In this document: positions 10,349-18,361 of the stretch, piece after piece
Layout: every line of letters starts with the position of its first letter
How positions within the stretch are numbered: the first letter of the stretch is position 1
DNA from: Thioclava indica
GTDB lineage: Bacteria; Pseudomonadota; Alphaproteobacteria; Rhodobacterales; Rhodobacteraceae
Direction of reading: 5' to 3'
Assembly (NCBI RefSeq): GCF_000714545.1
Contig: NZ_AUNB01000051.1
Location: 86,243 to 150,242 of the forward strand
DNA: 64,000 nt
Translations under genes and position numbers: made by a program
The notes under the pieces: generated by a model
Told to the model about the DNA's origin: nothing
Database searches by the model: none
Seen by the model: only the letters and a program-made list of their open reading frames with translations

Positions 10349-10425
10349 TGGCGATCCCTGAAGGACTCGAACCCTCAACCTGCTGATTAGAAGTCAGCTG
10401 CTCTATCCAGTTGAGCTAAGGGACC
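10349..10425 (-). tRNA. tRNA-Arg (anticodon TCT)
   Basis: On the minus strand the cloverleaf begins GGTCCCT and closes with AGGGATC, followed by discriminator G and an encoded CCA. The anticodon loop CTTCTAA gives TCT, reading AGA. The T arm GGGTTCGAGTCC is canonical. The 3' end abuts the IS remnant, as expected for an integration hot spot. Confidence 0.95.
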
Positions 10426-10466
10426 GCAGGCTGCCTAAATGCGACAGATTGCGCGGGCGTGCAAGT

Positions 10467-10925
10467 TTAGATCGCGCGGGTCAGGTAGACGGAATTGGGA
10501 TCTTCGCGATAGCTGCCAAAGGGTGGGCATTCCTGAAAGCCTGCGCGCAGATACAGGATGCGGGCGGGTTCGAACGAGGGTTGTGTGCCGGTTTCAAGGC
10601 TGATGCGGGTGAGCCCGTCACTGCGGGCCTGCGTGATCAGATGGTCAAGCATCTGGCGCGCAAGGCCACGTCCGCGCAGTTCGGCCAGCACATGCATCGA
10701 CTTGATTTCGGCGTGTTCGGGGGTGAGGCGTTTATAGGCGCCCATGCCGATCACCGCCGTCCCCTCGCGCATCACAAAGAACGCGACTTCCGGGATGGCC
10801 AGCGCCTCGGGGGGCATCATGTGGATCGATTCAGGGGGCGTATCGACATGCATCGCGTGATGGTGACGGGCGTGCAGATCGGCCAGATCCGGCTGCAAGG
10901 GCGACTCGCGGGTGATCGTGATCAT
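10467..10925 (-). CDS. GNAT family N-acetyltransferase
   Basis: A 152-residue acetyltransferase. The acetyl-CoA-binding motif A is visible as EIKSMHVLAELRGRGLARQM (R-G-x-G-x-A), followed by SLETGTQPSFEPARILYLRA, whose GF turn closes the fold. The start MITITRES at 10925 gives the normal GNAT length; the longer frame from 10994 overlaps the upstream flavoprotein and adds low-complexity residues. The gene lies 26 bases after the flavoprotein stop and may be co-transcribed. The acceptor substrate is unknown (small molecule or peptide amine). Confidence 0.88.
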   Translation of the reverse strand: MITITRESPLQPDLADLHARHHHAMHVDTPPESIHMMPPEALAIPEVAFFVMREGTAVIGMGAYKRLTPEHAEIKSMHVLAELRGRGLARQMLDHLITQARSDGLTRISLETGTQPSFEPARILYLRAGFQECPPFGSYREDPNSVYLTRAI

Positions 10926-10951
10926 AAAAGCTCTCTCGTTCTCTAAGGCAC

Positions 10952-12142
10952 TTAGGCCACCTGACCTGCGGCCCAACCCGAGGCCCAAGCCCATTGGAAA
11001 TTATACCCGCCAAGCCAGCCGGTAACATCGACAACTTCGCCGATGAAATACAGCCCCTCAACGGCGCGCGCCTGCAGGGTTTTGGCATCCAGCTCGGTGG
11101 TGTCAACGCCGCCCAGCGTGACCTCGGCGGTGCGATACCCCTCAGACCCGACAGGGCGCACCTGCCAGCGATGCACCCGCTCGGCGATCTTGGCCAGCGC
11201 GGTGTTGGGCTGATCGGCCAAGCGCCCCGTCAGCCCGGTATCGGTCACGACATACTGCGCCAGCTTGTCGGGCATGTGGCGCGCCAGCGCATTGTGCAAC
11301 GCCTGCTTGCCTGCACTGGCGCGCTGATCGGCCAGATCGGCGGCGATATCGCGCCCCGGCATCAGATCGACCTCGATCGTGTCACCCTCGCGCCAATAGC
11401 TGGAGATCTGTAAGATCGCAGGCCCAGACAGCCCGCGATGGGTGAACAAAAGCGCCTCGTCAAAACCGATCTTGCCATGCCCGACGCGTGCCTCCAGCGC
11501 GATGCCCGACAGCGGCGCGGAGCGGGCCAGATCTTGCTCGGCGAAGGTCAACGGCACGAGGGCAGGGCGGGTCTCGATCAGGCCCAGCCCGAAATCGCGC
11601 GCGATCTGATAACCGATCCCGGTCGCGCCCATCTTGGGAATCGACTTGCCGCCCGTCGCCACGATCACCGAGTGCGCAAGGATCGGCCCCGCGCTGGTGG
11701 CAACGCTGAACCCGTCTGCGGTGCGGCTCACCCCCTCGACGCTCACTTGTAAACGCAACGCGCCCCCCGCCGCGCGCAGATCGCGCACCAGCAGATCGAC
11801 CACCTGAGTCGCTTTGCCATCGCAAAACAACTGACCCAGATGTTTTTCGTGCCACGCAATCCCCGCCGCGTCGATGCGGGCGATGAAATCATCGGGCGTG
11901 TAGCGCGACAGCGCCGACAGCGCAAAGCGCGGATTGGCCGACAAAAACCGCGCCATCGCATTTTGCCGCGTGAGCGCGCGATTGGTGAAATTGCATCGCC
12001 CGCCGCCCGAAATGCGAATCTTCTCGCCCGGAGCACGCGCATGATCGAGCACGATAACGCGCCGACCCCGCCGCCCGGCTTCGATCCCAGCCATAAGCCC
12101 AGCGGCACCTGCACCCAGAATGACGACATCAGTGGTTTCCAT
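10952..12142 (-). CDS. BaiN/RdsA (HI0933) family NAD(P)/FAD-dependent oxidoreductase
   Basis: A 396-residue flavoprotein with an N-terminal Rossmann FAD site, VVILGAGAAGLMAGIEAGRR (residues 6-25), and the family hallmark KIRISGGGRCNFTN (about 41-54). Near the C-terminus, YFIGEVVDVTGWLGGYNFQW matches the second FAD contact of HI0933-like proteins. Members such as BaiN act as NAD(P)H-dependent flavin reductases on varied substrates, but the physiological reaction here is unknown. It is followed by the GNAT gene and preceded by tRNA-Gln on the other strand. Confidence 0.92.
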   Translation of the reverse strand: METTDVVILGAGAAGLMAGIEAGRRGRRVIVLDHARAPGEKIRISGGGRCNFTNRALTRQNAMARFLSANPRFALSALSRYTPDDFIARIDAAGIAWHEKHLGQLFCDGKATQVVDLLVRDLRAAGGALRLQVSVEGVSRTADGFSVATSAGPILAHSVIVATGGKSIPKMGATGIGYQIARDFGLGLIETRPALVPLTFAEQDLARSAPLSGIALEARVGHGKIGFDEALLFTHRGLSGPAILQISSYWREGDTIEVDLMPGRDIAADLADQRASAGKQALHNALARHMPDKLAQYVVTDTGLTGRLADQPNTALAKIAERVHRWQVRPVGSEGYRTAEVTLGGVDTTELDAKTLQARAVEGLYFIGEVVDVTGWLGGYNFQWAWASGWAAGQVA

Positions 12143-12241
12143 GCCTGTCCCTTGCCCGAGCCCGCGATCACACGCAATCGGAAATTTGCGCGATTTTTCC
12201 CTTGCAGCGCCGCGCCGCCTTAGCTAGAAACCGCGCCAAGT

Positions 12242-12317
12242 TGGGATGTAGCCAAGTGGTAAGGCAACTGTTTTTGGTACAGTGTACCGTAGGTTCGAAT
12301 CCTACCATCCCAGCCAA
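12242..12317 (+). tRNA. tRNA-Gln (anticodon TTG)
   Basis: The acceptor stem TGGGATG pairs with CATCCCA, followed by discriminator G and encoded CCA at 12315-12317. The anticodon loop TTTTGGT gives TTG, reading CAA; the T arm AGGTTCGAATCCT is canonical. The following 250 bases up to hisA show no gene. Confidence 0.95.
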
Positions 12318-12570
12318 CTTCCTTTAGAACGGCCAGACCCTTTCCTGACATCGCGCTGCTAGGAACGATGTCCTAGCGTGCCAATGTCCGCGCAGAGGCA
12401 ACCGGGCTTGGCAGCCAGATTTCCCCGGAGCCAAGGCGCGACACGAATCAGGTCGGTCTTCCAAGTCTCCGGGGTGCGCGCTGAGGCGGTGCAGGATTGG
12501 ACGCGACGGTCGAGGTCGCGCTAAGGTCAAAACACATTATGCGCCATTGCCGGGGCAGGGGGCGCTTGGC

Positions 12571-13290
12571 TTAGGCTTTCAGCGCTGCCAAAGCCGTTTG
12601 CAGATCAATCGCCCCGTCATACAGCGCGCGCCCGGAAATCGCGCCTGCGATCACGCCGGTGTCGCGCAGGGTGATCAGGTCGGGCAGCGAAGACACCCCG
12701 CCGCTTGCAATGACCGGGATGGAGACGGCACGCGCCAAAGCCTCGGTGGCGGCGATATTGGGGCCGCCCATCGCGCCATCGCGCAGGATGTCGGTGTAGA
12801 TAATCGCGGCCACGCCTGCGTCTTCAAAGCTGCGCGCGAGATCGGTGACCATCACGTCGGTTTCCTCGGCCCAGCCTTTGGTGGCGACTTTGCCGTTGCG
12901 CGCGTCGATGCCCACCGCGACCTGACCGGGGAAAGCGCGCGCGGCTTCGCGCACGAGGTCGGGGTTCTCGACGGCAACGGTGCCAAGGATCACGCGCGAG
13001 AGGCCACGTTCCAGCCAGCGCTCGATCGTGGCCATGTCGCGGATACCGCCGCCCAGCTGTGCGGGCACTTTGATCCGCGCGAGGATCGCCTCGACGGCAG
13101 AGGCGTTGACCGGTTCCCCGGCGAAAGCGCCGTTCAGATCGACCAGATGCACCCACTCGCAGCCCGCTGCCTCGAATTGCGCGGCTTGCGCGGCAGGGTC
13201 GTCACCGAACACGGTCGCCTTGTCCATCTCGCCATGCAACAGGCGCACGCAGTGCCCGTCTTTGAGGTCGATTGCGGGATACAGGATCAT
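12571..13290 (-). CDS. hisA: HisA, ProFAR isomerase
   Basis: 1-(5-phosphoribosyl)-5-[(5-phosphoribosylamino)methylideneamino]imidazole-4-carboxamide isomerase, histidine biosynthesis. The 239-residue (beta-alpha)8 barrel starts [17 protein letters not shown], with the first catalytic Asp in AIDLKDG, phosphate-binding QLGGGIRDM and [10 protein letters not shown] loops, and the second catalytic Asp in [11 protein letters not shown] at 13290 is preferred over GTG at 13293 because GGAGAG lies six bases upstream. In related genomes hisF usually follows; here the next minus-strand feature is distant, so hisF must be elsewhere. Confidence 0.96.
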   Translation of the reverse strand: MILYPAIDLKDGHCVRLLHGEMDKATVFGDDPAAQAAQFEAAGCEWVHLVDLNGAFAGEPVNASAVEAILARIKVPAQLGGGIRDMATIERWLERGLSRVILGTVAVENPDLVREAARAFPGQVAVGIDARNGKVATKGWAEETDVMVTDLARSFEDAGVAAIIYTDILRDGAMGGPNIAATEALARAVSIPVIASGGVSSLPDLITLRDTGVIAGAISGRALYDGAIDLQTALAALKA

Positions 13291-13454
13291 CACGGCTCTC
13301 CATCGTTTTGCGCCTCATGCCACGGCGCGGGGCCACGGGGCAAGAGGCGCTCAAAGACCTTGCACAGATTGACGCGGACGTCACGTCAGGCTTGCCCGGA
13401 ATCGGGCGCCGTGCCCTGATAGCCGCGAGATCGGTAAAAGGGAGGAAATTTACC

Positions 13455-13844
13455 ATGAAGACAGTGATGCTGGCAGCCGCAGCACTCGCGCTCAGTGCGG
13501 GGGCGGTTTTCGCCGACCCGATTGAGGGTATGTGGAAAACCCAGCCTGATGCGGGCAAATTCGCCTATGTCACGATCAAACCCTGTGGGGCTGCGTTTTG
13601 TGGCAACATCACCAAAAGCTTTGATGCCAAGGGGCAAGAGGTCAAGACCGGTAACGAGGGCAAACAGATCGTCATCGACATGGCGCCCAAGGGCGGCGGC
13701 AAATACGAGGGCAAGGTCTGGCGTCCGTCCAACAACAAAATCTATCTTGGCAAGATCACCCTTCAGGGCAACGCAATGGCGCTGGCGGGCTGTGTTGCGG
13801 GCGGGCTGTTTTGCAAATCGCAGGATTGGCAGCGCGTGAAGTGA
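13455..13844 (+). CDS. DUF2147 family exported protein
   Basis: A 129-residue secreted protein: Sec signal MKTVMLAAAALALSAGAVFA, then DPIEGMWKTQPD, the start of DUF2147 domains, and the ending AGCVAGGLFCKSQDWQRVK with family cysteines. DUF2147 proteins form small beta-barrel folds in the periplasm and have no settled function. A GGAGG ribosome site precedes the ATG at 13455. The gene lies in the opposite direction inside a group of his genes and ends one base before the next gene's stop (convergent). Confidence 0.88.
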   Translation: MKTVMLAAAALALSAGAVFADPIEGMWKTQPDAGKFAYVTIKPCGAAFCGNITKSFDAKGQEVKTGNEGKQIVIDMAPKGGGKYEGKVWRPSNNKIYLGKITLQGNAMALAGCVAGGLFCKSQDWQRVK

Positions 13845-14513
13845 TTAGCTGAGGCTAAGATCGGCATAGGCGAAACCGTCACGCAGCACGGTTTCGCCGA
13901 CCTCTACGTTCAGCGGCGCATCAAAGATCGGACCGGCTGAGACGGCGGTGTGGAATTCGCCGTTTTCGCCGCACTGATCGACGCCTTCGGGCAGGTCGGC
14001 CAGCAGCTGCGCATCAAATTTGCGGCCCGCGAAGGATGGGTCAAGTTTGGCCGGGTCCACGGTGACCAAATGGGCCTCAAACCCCAGCGCGATAATCTCG
14101 CGCGCCAGTTCATCGGTCGCGCGCCCCCAAAGCGGGAACAGCGCGGTAACGCCAAGCGGGGCCAGTTGCGCGATGCGGTAGTCGCGCACGTCCTGCAAGA
14201 ACAGATCGCCAAACACCATCGTCTCGACACCCAGCGCGCGGACCTGATCCATCGCGCTTGCCATACGCGCCTCGTAATCCTCGTTCGCGCAGGGCCAGGG
14301 CAGCGGCACTTCGATCAGCGGCAAGCCCGTGGCCGCCGCCTGCGCACGCAAAATAGCGTTACGCGTGCCGTGCATCGCAACGCGGTCGAACGCCTCATTC
14401 GTGGTGCAGAGCAGCGCAACGACATCGGCCAGACCTTCGCTGCGGCACATATGCAGCGCCATCGCGCAATCCTTGCCCGAGGACCAGGACAGGACCGCCT
14501 TCGGCGCGCTCAC
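13845..14513 (-). CDS. Dph6-like ATP-pyrophosphatase family protein
   Basis: A 222-residue protein of the ATP_bind_4/diphthine-ammonia-ligase family (adenine nucleotide alpha-hydrolase fold). The PP-loop reads VLSWSSGKDCAMAL near the N-terminus, and the family segments VETMVFGDLF and GENGEFHTAV follow. Eukaryotic Dph6 amidates diphthine, but bacteria lack diphthamide, so the true reaction is unknown; an adenylation-dependent amidation is plausible. It overlaps hisH by four bases and is thus translationally coupled to histidine genes. Confidence 0.85.
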   Translation of the reverse strand: MSAPKAVLSWSSGKDCAMALHMCRSEGLADVVALLCTTNEAFDRVAMHGTRNAILRAQAAATGLPLIEVPLPWPCANEDYEARMASAMDQVRALGVETMVFGDLFLQDVRDYRIAQLAPLGVTALFPLWGRATDELAREIIALGFEAHLVTVDPAKLDPSFAGRKFDAQLLADLPEGVDQCGENGEFHTAVSAGPIFDAPLNVEVGETVLRDGFAYADLSLS

Positions 14514-15148
14514 GGTTTCCAGCTAAGAAAGTTTGCGATCAGCCGCAGGCCCGTGGCTTGCGATTTCTCGGGGTGGAACTGCGTGCCCACGACATTGCCG
14601 CGTCCGACGATTGCGGTGATCGGCCCGCCATAATCAACATGGGCCAGCAGATCGCTGCGCTCGGCCACTTTGAAGTGATAGCTATGCACGAAATAGGCGT
14701 GATCACCGGTTGCGATCCCTGCCAGCACCGGATGAGGGTTGTCGATCACCAGATCGTTCCAGCCCATATGCGGCACTTTCATCGCCGGATCATCGGGGGT
14801 GATTTTGACGACCTCGCCGGGGATCCAGCCAAACCCCTCGGTTTCCTCGAATTCCAACCCGCGCGTCGCCAGCATCTGCATACCGATGCAAATCCCAAGG
14901 AAGGGGCGGGATTTCGCCGTCACCGCCTCGTCAATCGCCTCGGCCAAGCCGCTAAAGCGGTGCAGAGCGGCGCGGCACGACGGAAACGCCCCATCGCCGG
15001 GCAGCACGATGCGATCGGCGCGCGCCACCACGTCGGGCTCGGATGTCACGACGATTGTGCCGTGGCCGGTTTCATCGGCCATGCGGTGAAATGCTTTTTC
15101 CGCCGAATGCAGATTGCCGCTGTCGTAATCAACCAGCGCCGTCAGCAT
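14510..15148 (-). CDS. hisH: HisH, glutamine amidotransferase subunit of IGP synthase
   Basis: Supplies ammonia from glutamine to HisF for imidazole glycerol phosphate synthesis. The 212-residue class-I amidotransferase begins [20 protein letters not shown], has the nucleophile elbow FLGICIGMQML (Cys) and the C-terminal His-Glu of GTQFHPEKSQ. It shares base 15148 with the end of hisB and overlaps the Dph6-like gene by 4 bp, so hisB-hisH-dph6-like form one unit. Its partner HisF is not encoded in this window. Confidence 0.96.
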   Translation of the reverse strand: MLTALVDYDSGNLHSAEKAFHRMADETGHGTIVVTSEPDVVARADRIVLPGDGAFPSCRAALHRFSGLAEAIDEAVTAKSRPFLGICIGMQMLATRGLEFEETEGFGWIPGEVVKITPDDPAMKVPHMGWNDLVIDNPHPVLAGIATGDHAYFVHSYHFKVAERSDLLAHVDYGGPITAIVGRGNVVGTQFHPEKSQATGLRLIANFLSWKP

Positions 15149-15735
15149 CAGAGCGCCCCTTTGGTCGAGGGCAGGCTGTCTGCCATGCGCGGGTCGGCCT
15201 CAACAGCCATACGCAGCGCGCGCGCAACCGATTTGAACGCGGCTTCGGCGATGTGATGCGCATTCAGCCCATGCACCCGGTCGATATGCAGCGTAATCCC
15301 GCCATGGGTGGAGAGCGCCTGAAAGAACTCGCGCACCAGTTCGGTGTCAAACGTGCCGATCTTGGCGGTGGGCATGTCGCAGTTCCACACCAGAAACGGG
15401 CGCGCCGACAGATCCAGCGCAGTGCTGATCTGCGCATCATCCATCGCCAGCGCGAAGTGGCCATAGCGGCGAATCCCACGCTTGTCGCCAAGCGCCTTGG
15501 TCAAGGCCTGACCCAGCGCGATGCCCACATCCTCGACCGTGTGGTGATCGTCGATATGCAGATCGCCCTTGGCGCGGATGGTCATGTCGATCAGCGAATG
15601 GCGCGAGAGCTGGTCGAGCATGTGGTCGAAAAACCCGACGCCGGTCTGGTTGTCATAGGTTCCCCGACCGTCAAGATTGATCTCGACAGAGATATCGGTT
15701 TCGGCGGTGGTGCGGCTGATCGTGGCCTTGCGCAT
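15148..15735 (-). CDS. hisB: HisB, imidazoleglycerol-phosphate dehydratase
   Basis: Dehydrates imidazole glycerol phosphate to imidazole acetol phosphate. The 195-residue monofunctional enzyme carries the two manganese-binding signatures [13 protein letters not shown] with [12 protein letters not shown], and later [18 protein letters not shown]. It lacks the N-terminal histidinol phosphatase of enterobacterial HisB, as usual in alphaproteobacteria. First gene of the hisB-hisH-dph6-like unit; the 150-base promoter region is shared with the divergent gene at 15887 and contains an inverted repeat. Confidence 0.96.
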   Translation of the reverse strand: MRKATISRTTAETDISVEINLDGRGTYDNQTGVGFFDHMLDQLSRHSLIDMTIRAKGDLHIDDHHTVEDVGIALGQALTKALGDKRGIRRYGHFALAMDDAQISTALDLSARPFLVWNCDMPTAKIGTFDTELVREFFQALSTHGGITLHIDRVHGLNAHHIAEAAFKSVARALRMAVEADPRMADSLPSTKGAL

Positions 15736-15800
15736 CGGGCGGCTCCTTGTTGCTGTCTGCCTTATAGGCCGCTGAAAAGAGGTTGTTAAGCGTTTGTCCC

Positions 15801-15840
15801 TTAAGATCCGTTTTGCGCCTCTTTCTTAGCGCGATCTTAA
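15801..15840. promoter_or_regulatory. inverted repeat in the hisB/receiver-like divergent promoter region
   Basis: TTAAGATC (15801-15808) and GATCTTAA (15833-15840) are exact reverse complements separated by 24 bases, between two divergent genes. It could be an operator. No regulator is identified; inference only. Confidence 0.4.
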
Positions 15841-15886
15841 ACGGAACCTGCTTTTCCCTACCAAACATTTGCCAGTGGAGACATCG

Positions 15887-16387
15887 ATGAAGGTTTTGAT
15901 CCTTGAGGAAAGGTCATTGGAGATGGCGCTCGCGACGCAGCGCCTGCAATTTCTGGGCCATGAGGTGTCCCATACCGACAAACTGCCCCCTGCGATGGCT
16001 GAAATGCGGGTAAATACGCCCGATCTGCTGCTTGCCAACCTGTTTCCCAACGCCGGGCACGGGGATGTGGAAAGCGCGATTTCAGTGGCGTTGGCTGGGC
16101 AGTTTCGCAACCCTGATCTGGTGACGGTGCTGCTCTCGGATAGCACGCTGTTTTCGCAAGGTGAGTTGTTCTCGATGCTGTCTTCCCTGCGCTGCGTGCT
16201 GCGCCGCCCTGCCGATGTCGAAGACCTGATGGAAATCGTGACCTATTTCCTCGACCACGGCCCGGTGGATTGCGCACCCAGCCCCGATACACCCGATATT
16301 TGCGCCAAATGTCTGCTCAGCGATCATTGCAGCCGGTCTTCGGGGCCAAAAACTTGCGTGGCGCCGCCCTCGGCGGCTGCCGGATGA
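15887..16387 (+). CDS. degenerate receiver-domain-like protein with a Cys-rich tail
   Basis: A 166-residue protein whose first 120 residues follow the beta-alpha pattern of response-regulator receivers (MKVLILEERSLEMALATQRL, then PDLLLANLFP, then VLLSDS and CVLRRPADVEDLM). At the position of the phosphorylated aspartate, after strand 3, there is Asn51. The C-terminal 35 residues hold four cysteines (CAPSPDTPDICAKCLLSDHC) plus one more, an arrangement that could bind metal. No output domain. The start at 15887 has GTGGAG just upstream. Family call is tentative: it may be a pseudo-receiver signalling adaptor or an unrelated flavodoxin-like fold. Confidence 0.6.
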   Translation: MKVLILEERSLEMALATQRLQFLGHEVSHTDKLPPAMAEMRVNTPDLLLANLFPNAGHGDVESAISVALAGQFRNPDLVTVLLSDSTLFSQGELFSMLSSLRCVLRRPADVEDLMEIVTYFLDHGPVDCAPSPDTPDICAKCLLSDHCSRSSGPKTCVAPPSAAAG

Positions 16388-16411
16388 TCGGTTGGTAAGG
16401 ACGGAAATGAC

Positions 16412-16444
16412 AAAGACCTCCCCGAAGGGAGGTCTTTTGTTTTT
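16412..16444 (+). terminator. Rho-independent terminator after the receiver-like gene
   Basis: AAAGACCTCCC and GGGAGGTCTTT form an 11-bp stem around CGAA, followed by TGTTTTT. Confidence 0.88.
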
Positions 16445-16518
16445 GGAGCGGGCGAGGCGATTCGAACGCCCGACCCTAACCTTGGCAAGGTTATGCTCTA
16501 CCCCTGAGCTACGCCCGC
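16444..16518 (-). tRNA. tRNA-Gly (anticodon GCC), copy 1
   Basis: On the minus strand GCGGGCG pairs with CGCCCGC, discriminator T, encoded CCA. The anticodon loop CTTGCCAA gives GCC, reading GGC. The T arm GGCGTTCGAATCGCC is canonical. It is identical to the copy at 16539-16613; the genes are 20 bases apart and probably co-transcribed. Confidence 0.95.
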
Positions 16519-16538
16519 ATCCTTGGGTATGTCTGAAC

Positions 16539-16613
16539 TGGAGCGGGCGAGGCGATTCGAACGCCCGACCCTAACCTTGGCAAGGTTATGCTCTACCCCT
16601 GAGCTACGCCCGC
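16539..16613 (-). tRNA. tRNA-Gly (anticodon GCC), copy 2
   Basis: Identical 75-base sequence, including CCA, to the gene at 16444-16518, in tandem on the same strand. Upstream copy of the pair. Confidence 0.95.
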
Positions 16614-16750
16614 ATACCGGTTCAGTGGTCGCGGATTTAGGGGATCGCGCGCGCCGCTGCAAGAGGAAATTCATCGACCGCGCTAATTTTCGGAATTTAC
16701 GCAGGCGGGCAGGGTGCGTTTGGTGGGGATTTATGCGCGCCCCGTTTCCC

Positions 16751-17512
16751 TTAGCTTGCGGGGCGCTCGGCCCAGCCGGCAAAGACCTTCTCCAACGCCA
16801 CGACCGCATAATACAAAACGATCCCGAGAAACGCGAGCGCGATGAGCACCGCAAACATCAACGGGTAATCGCCATTGGTCGCACCTGATTGAAACAGCGA
16901 CCCCAACCCTTTGCCATGCGGAGAGATAATCTCAACCAGGTTGGTGCCGATAAAGGCCAGCGTGACCGAGACTTTCAGCGCGCCGAAAAACTCGGGCAGG
17001 GTCTTGGGCAGCGCGATCTTGCGGAAAATCGTCAGTTTTGACGCCCCAAGCGCGCCAAGAATATCGCGGTATTCCGGCTCTAGCGTGGACAGGCCAATCC
17101 CGACCGACACCGCGATTGGAAAGAACGAAATCAGGAACGCCATCAGCACGGTATTGAAATCATGCTGGCCGATAAACAGCAGCGCCAAGACCGGCACCAA
17201 GGTCGCCTTGGGGATCGCGTTGAACCCCACCAGCAGCGGATACAGCGCATCGCGCGCGGTTCTCGAAAACCCCATGACCATGCCCAGCGACGTGCCAAAC
17301 ACCACCGCCAGCGCCAGCCCCGCCACCGTGCGCCACAAGGTCTGCCAGCTGTCGATCAAAAACAGCTTCCAATATTTCTCATAGGCCGCAGGCAGATCCG
17401 AGGGCGAGGCCATCACGTAATTGGGCCAGTTATTCGCCCAGACGATGAACTCCCAAAACGCCAGAAACGCGATGATCGACAAAAGCGGCGTGGCGATTTT
17501 CTTCCAATCCAT
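16751..17512 (-). CDS. ABC transporter permease (SsuC/TauC/ThiX-type)
   Basis: A 253-residue BPD_transp_1 permease with about six membrane helices; MDWKKIATPLLSIIAFLAFW starts the first. The EAA loop is readable as LGALGASKLTIFRKIALP (about residues 150-170), which contacts the ATPase. ATG at 17512 overlaps the ATPase stop as TGATG, so translation is coupled; the in-frame TTG at 17515 is less likely. Part of a three-gene importer with the ATPase (17512-18300) and the binding protein (18362-19387). This permease type serves nitrate, taurine, sulfonates, pyrimidine precursors and others. Confidence 0.92.
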   Translation of the reverse strand: MDWKKIATPLLSIIAFLAFWEFIVWANNWPNYVMASPSDLPAAYEKYWKLFLIDSWQTLWRTVAGLALAVVFGTSLGMVMGFSRTARDALYPLLVGFNAIPKATLVPVLALLFIGQHDFNTVLMAFLISFFPIAVSVGIGLSTLEPEYRDILGALGASKLTIFRKIALPKTLPEFFGALKVSVTLAFIGTNLVEIISPHGKGLGSLFQSGATNGDYPLMFAVLIALAFLGIVLYYAVVALEKVFAGWAERPAS

Positions 17513-18300
17513 CAATGCGCCCCCCCGTCACGGCCCTGCGCAATACGGATCTGATCGCGCAGATCATGCAGCATATTGACGGCCGTGGGTTCATAAAGAA
17601 TGTCGATCGTCCGGTCGCTGGGCAGATCGACATCGAGAACATATTGCGTGCGCGCCGGACGCCCCGACAGCACGACCACCTGATCGCCCAGAAACACGCT
17701 TTCGCGCAGGTCGTGGGTGATCAAAACGGCGGTAAACGGTTCGGCGGCGCGCAGATCGCGCATCGTTTGCCACAGGTCTTCGCGCGTGAAATTGTCAAGC
17801 GCGCCAAAGGGTTCGTCCATAATCAGCACTTCGGGCTTATGCACGATAGAGCGGCACAGGCTGGCGCGCTGGCGCATCCCGCCGGACAGTTCCGAGGGAC
17901 GCTTGGTCTCGAACCCCTTCAGCCCGACCATGTCCAGCAGATGCTCTGCCCGCGCGATCTTGTCGGCGCGCGCCATGCCAGGGGCGACGATTTCCAGCGG
18001 CAGAATCACGTTTTCAAGGATGCTGCGCCATTCCAGAAGCACCGGATTTTGAAACGCCATGCCCACGGTCTTACGCGGCCCGGTGATCTTTTCACCATGC
18101 AGAAAGACCTCGCCCTGATCGGGCTTCATCAGCCCCGCAACCAGCCGCGTCAGCGTGGATTTTCCGCACCCCGAAGGGCCGACCACCGCGCAGAACTCGC
18201 CCTCGGGCACTGACAGGTTGAGGTCGTCCAACACCGGAAGGGGGCCGTGTTTGGTTTGATAGGCGTGCGTGACGCCGCGAATGTCGATAAGCGTATCCAT
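17512..18300 (-). CDS. ABC transporter ATP-binding protein (SsuB/TauB-like)
   Basis: A 262-residue ATPase energising the adjacent permease. Walker A is VVGPSGCGKSTLTRLV (about 38-50), the signature ELSGGMRQRASLCRSI, Walker B EVLIMDEPFGALD, and the switch histidine ITHDLRE. The start MDTLIDIRG at 18300 follows the binding-protein gene by 61 bases; a longer frame from 18507 would overlap that gene and is rejected. The product is of the single-domain NitT/TauT branch. Confidence 0.94.
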   Translation of the reverse strand: MDTLIDIRGVTHAYQTKHGPLPVLDDLNLSVPEGEFCAVVGPSGCGKSTLTRLVAGLMKPDQGEVFLHGEKITGPRKTVGMAFQNPVLLEWRSILENVILPLEIVAPGMARADKIARAEHLLDMVGLKGFETKRPSELSGGMRQRASLCRSIVHKPEVLIMDEPFGALDNFTREDLWQTMRDLRAAEPFTAVLITHDLRESVFLGDQVVVLSGRPARTQYVLDVDLPSDRTIDILYEPTAVNMLHDLRDQIRIAQGRDGGAH

Positions 18301-18361
18301 GAACCTGCCAAACAAAAAAGTGGGGACGAGCGACGGGAGGAGCCGCCCGCCCCCGGGAGGA

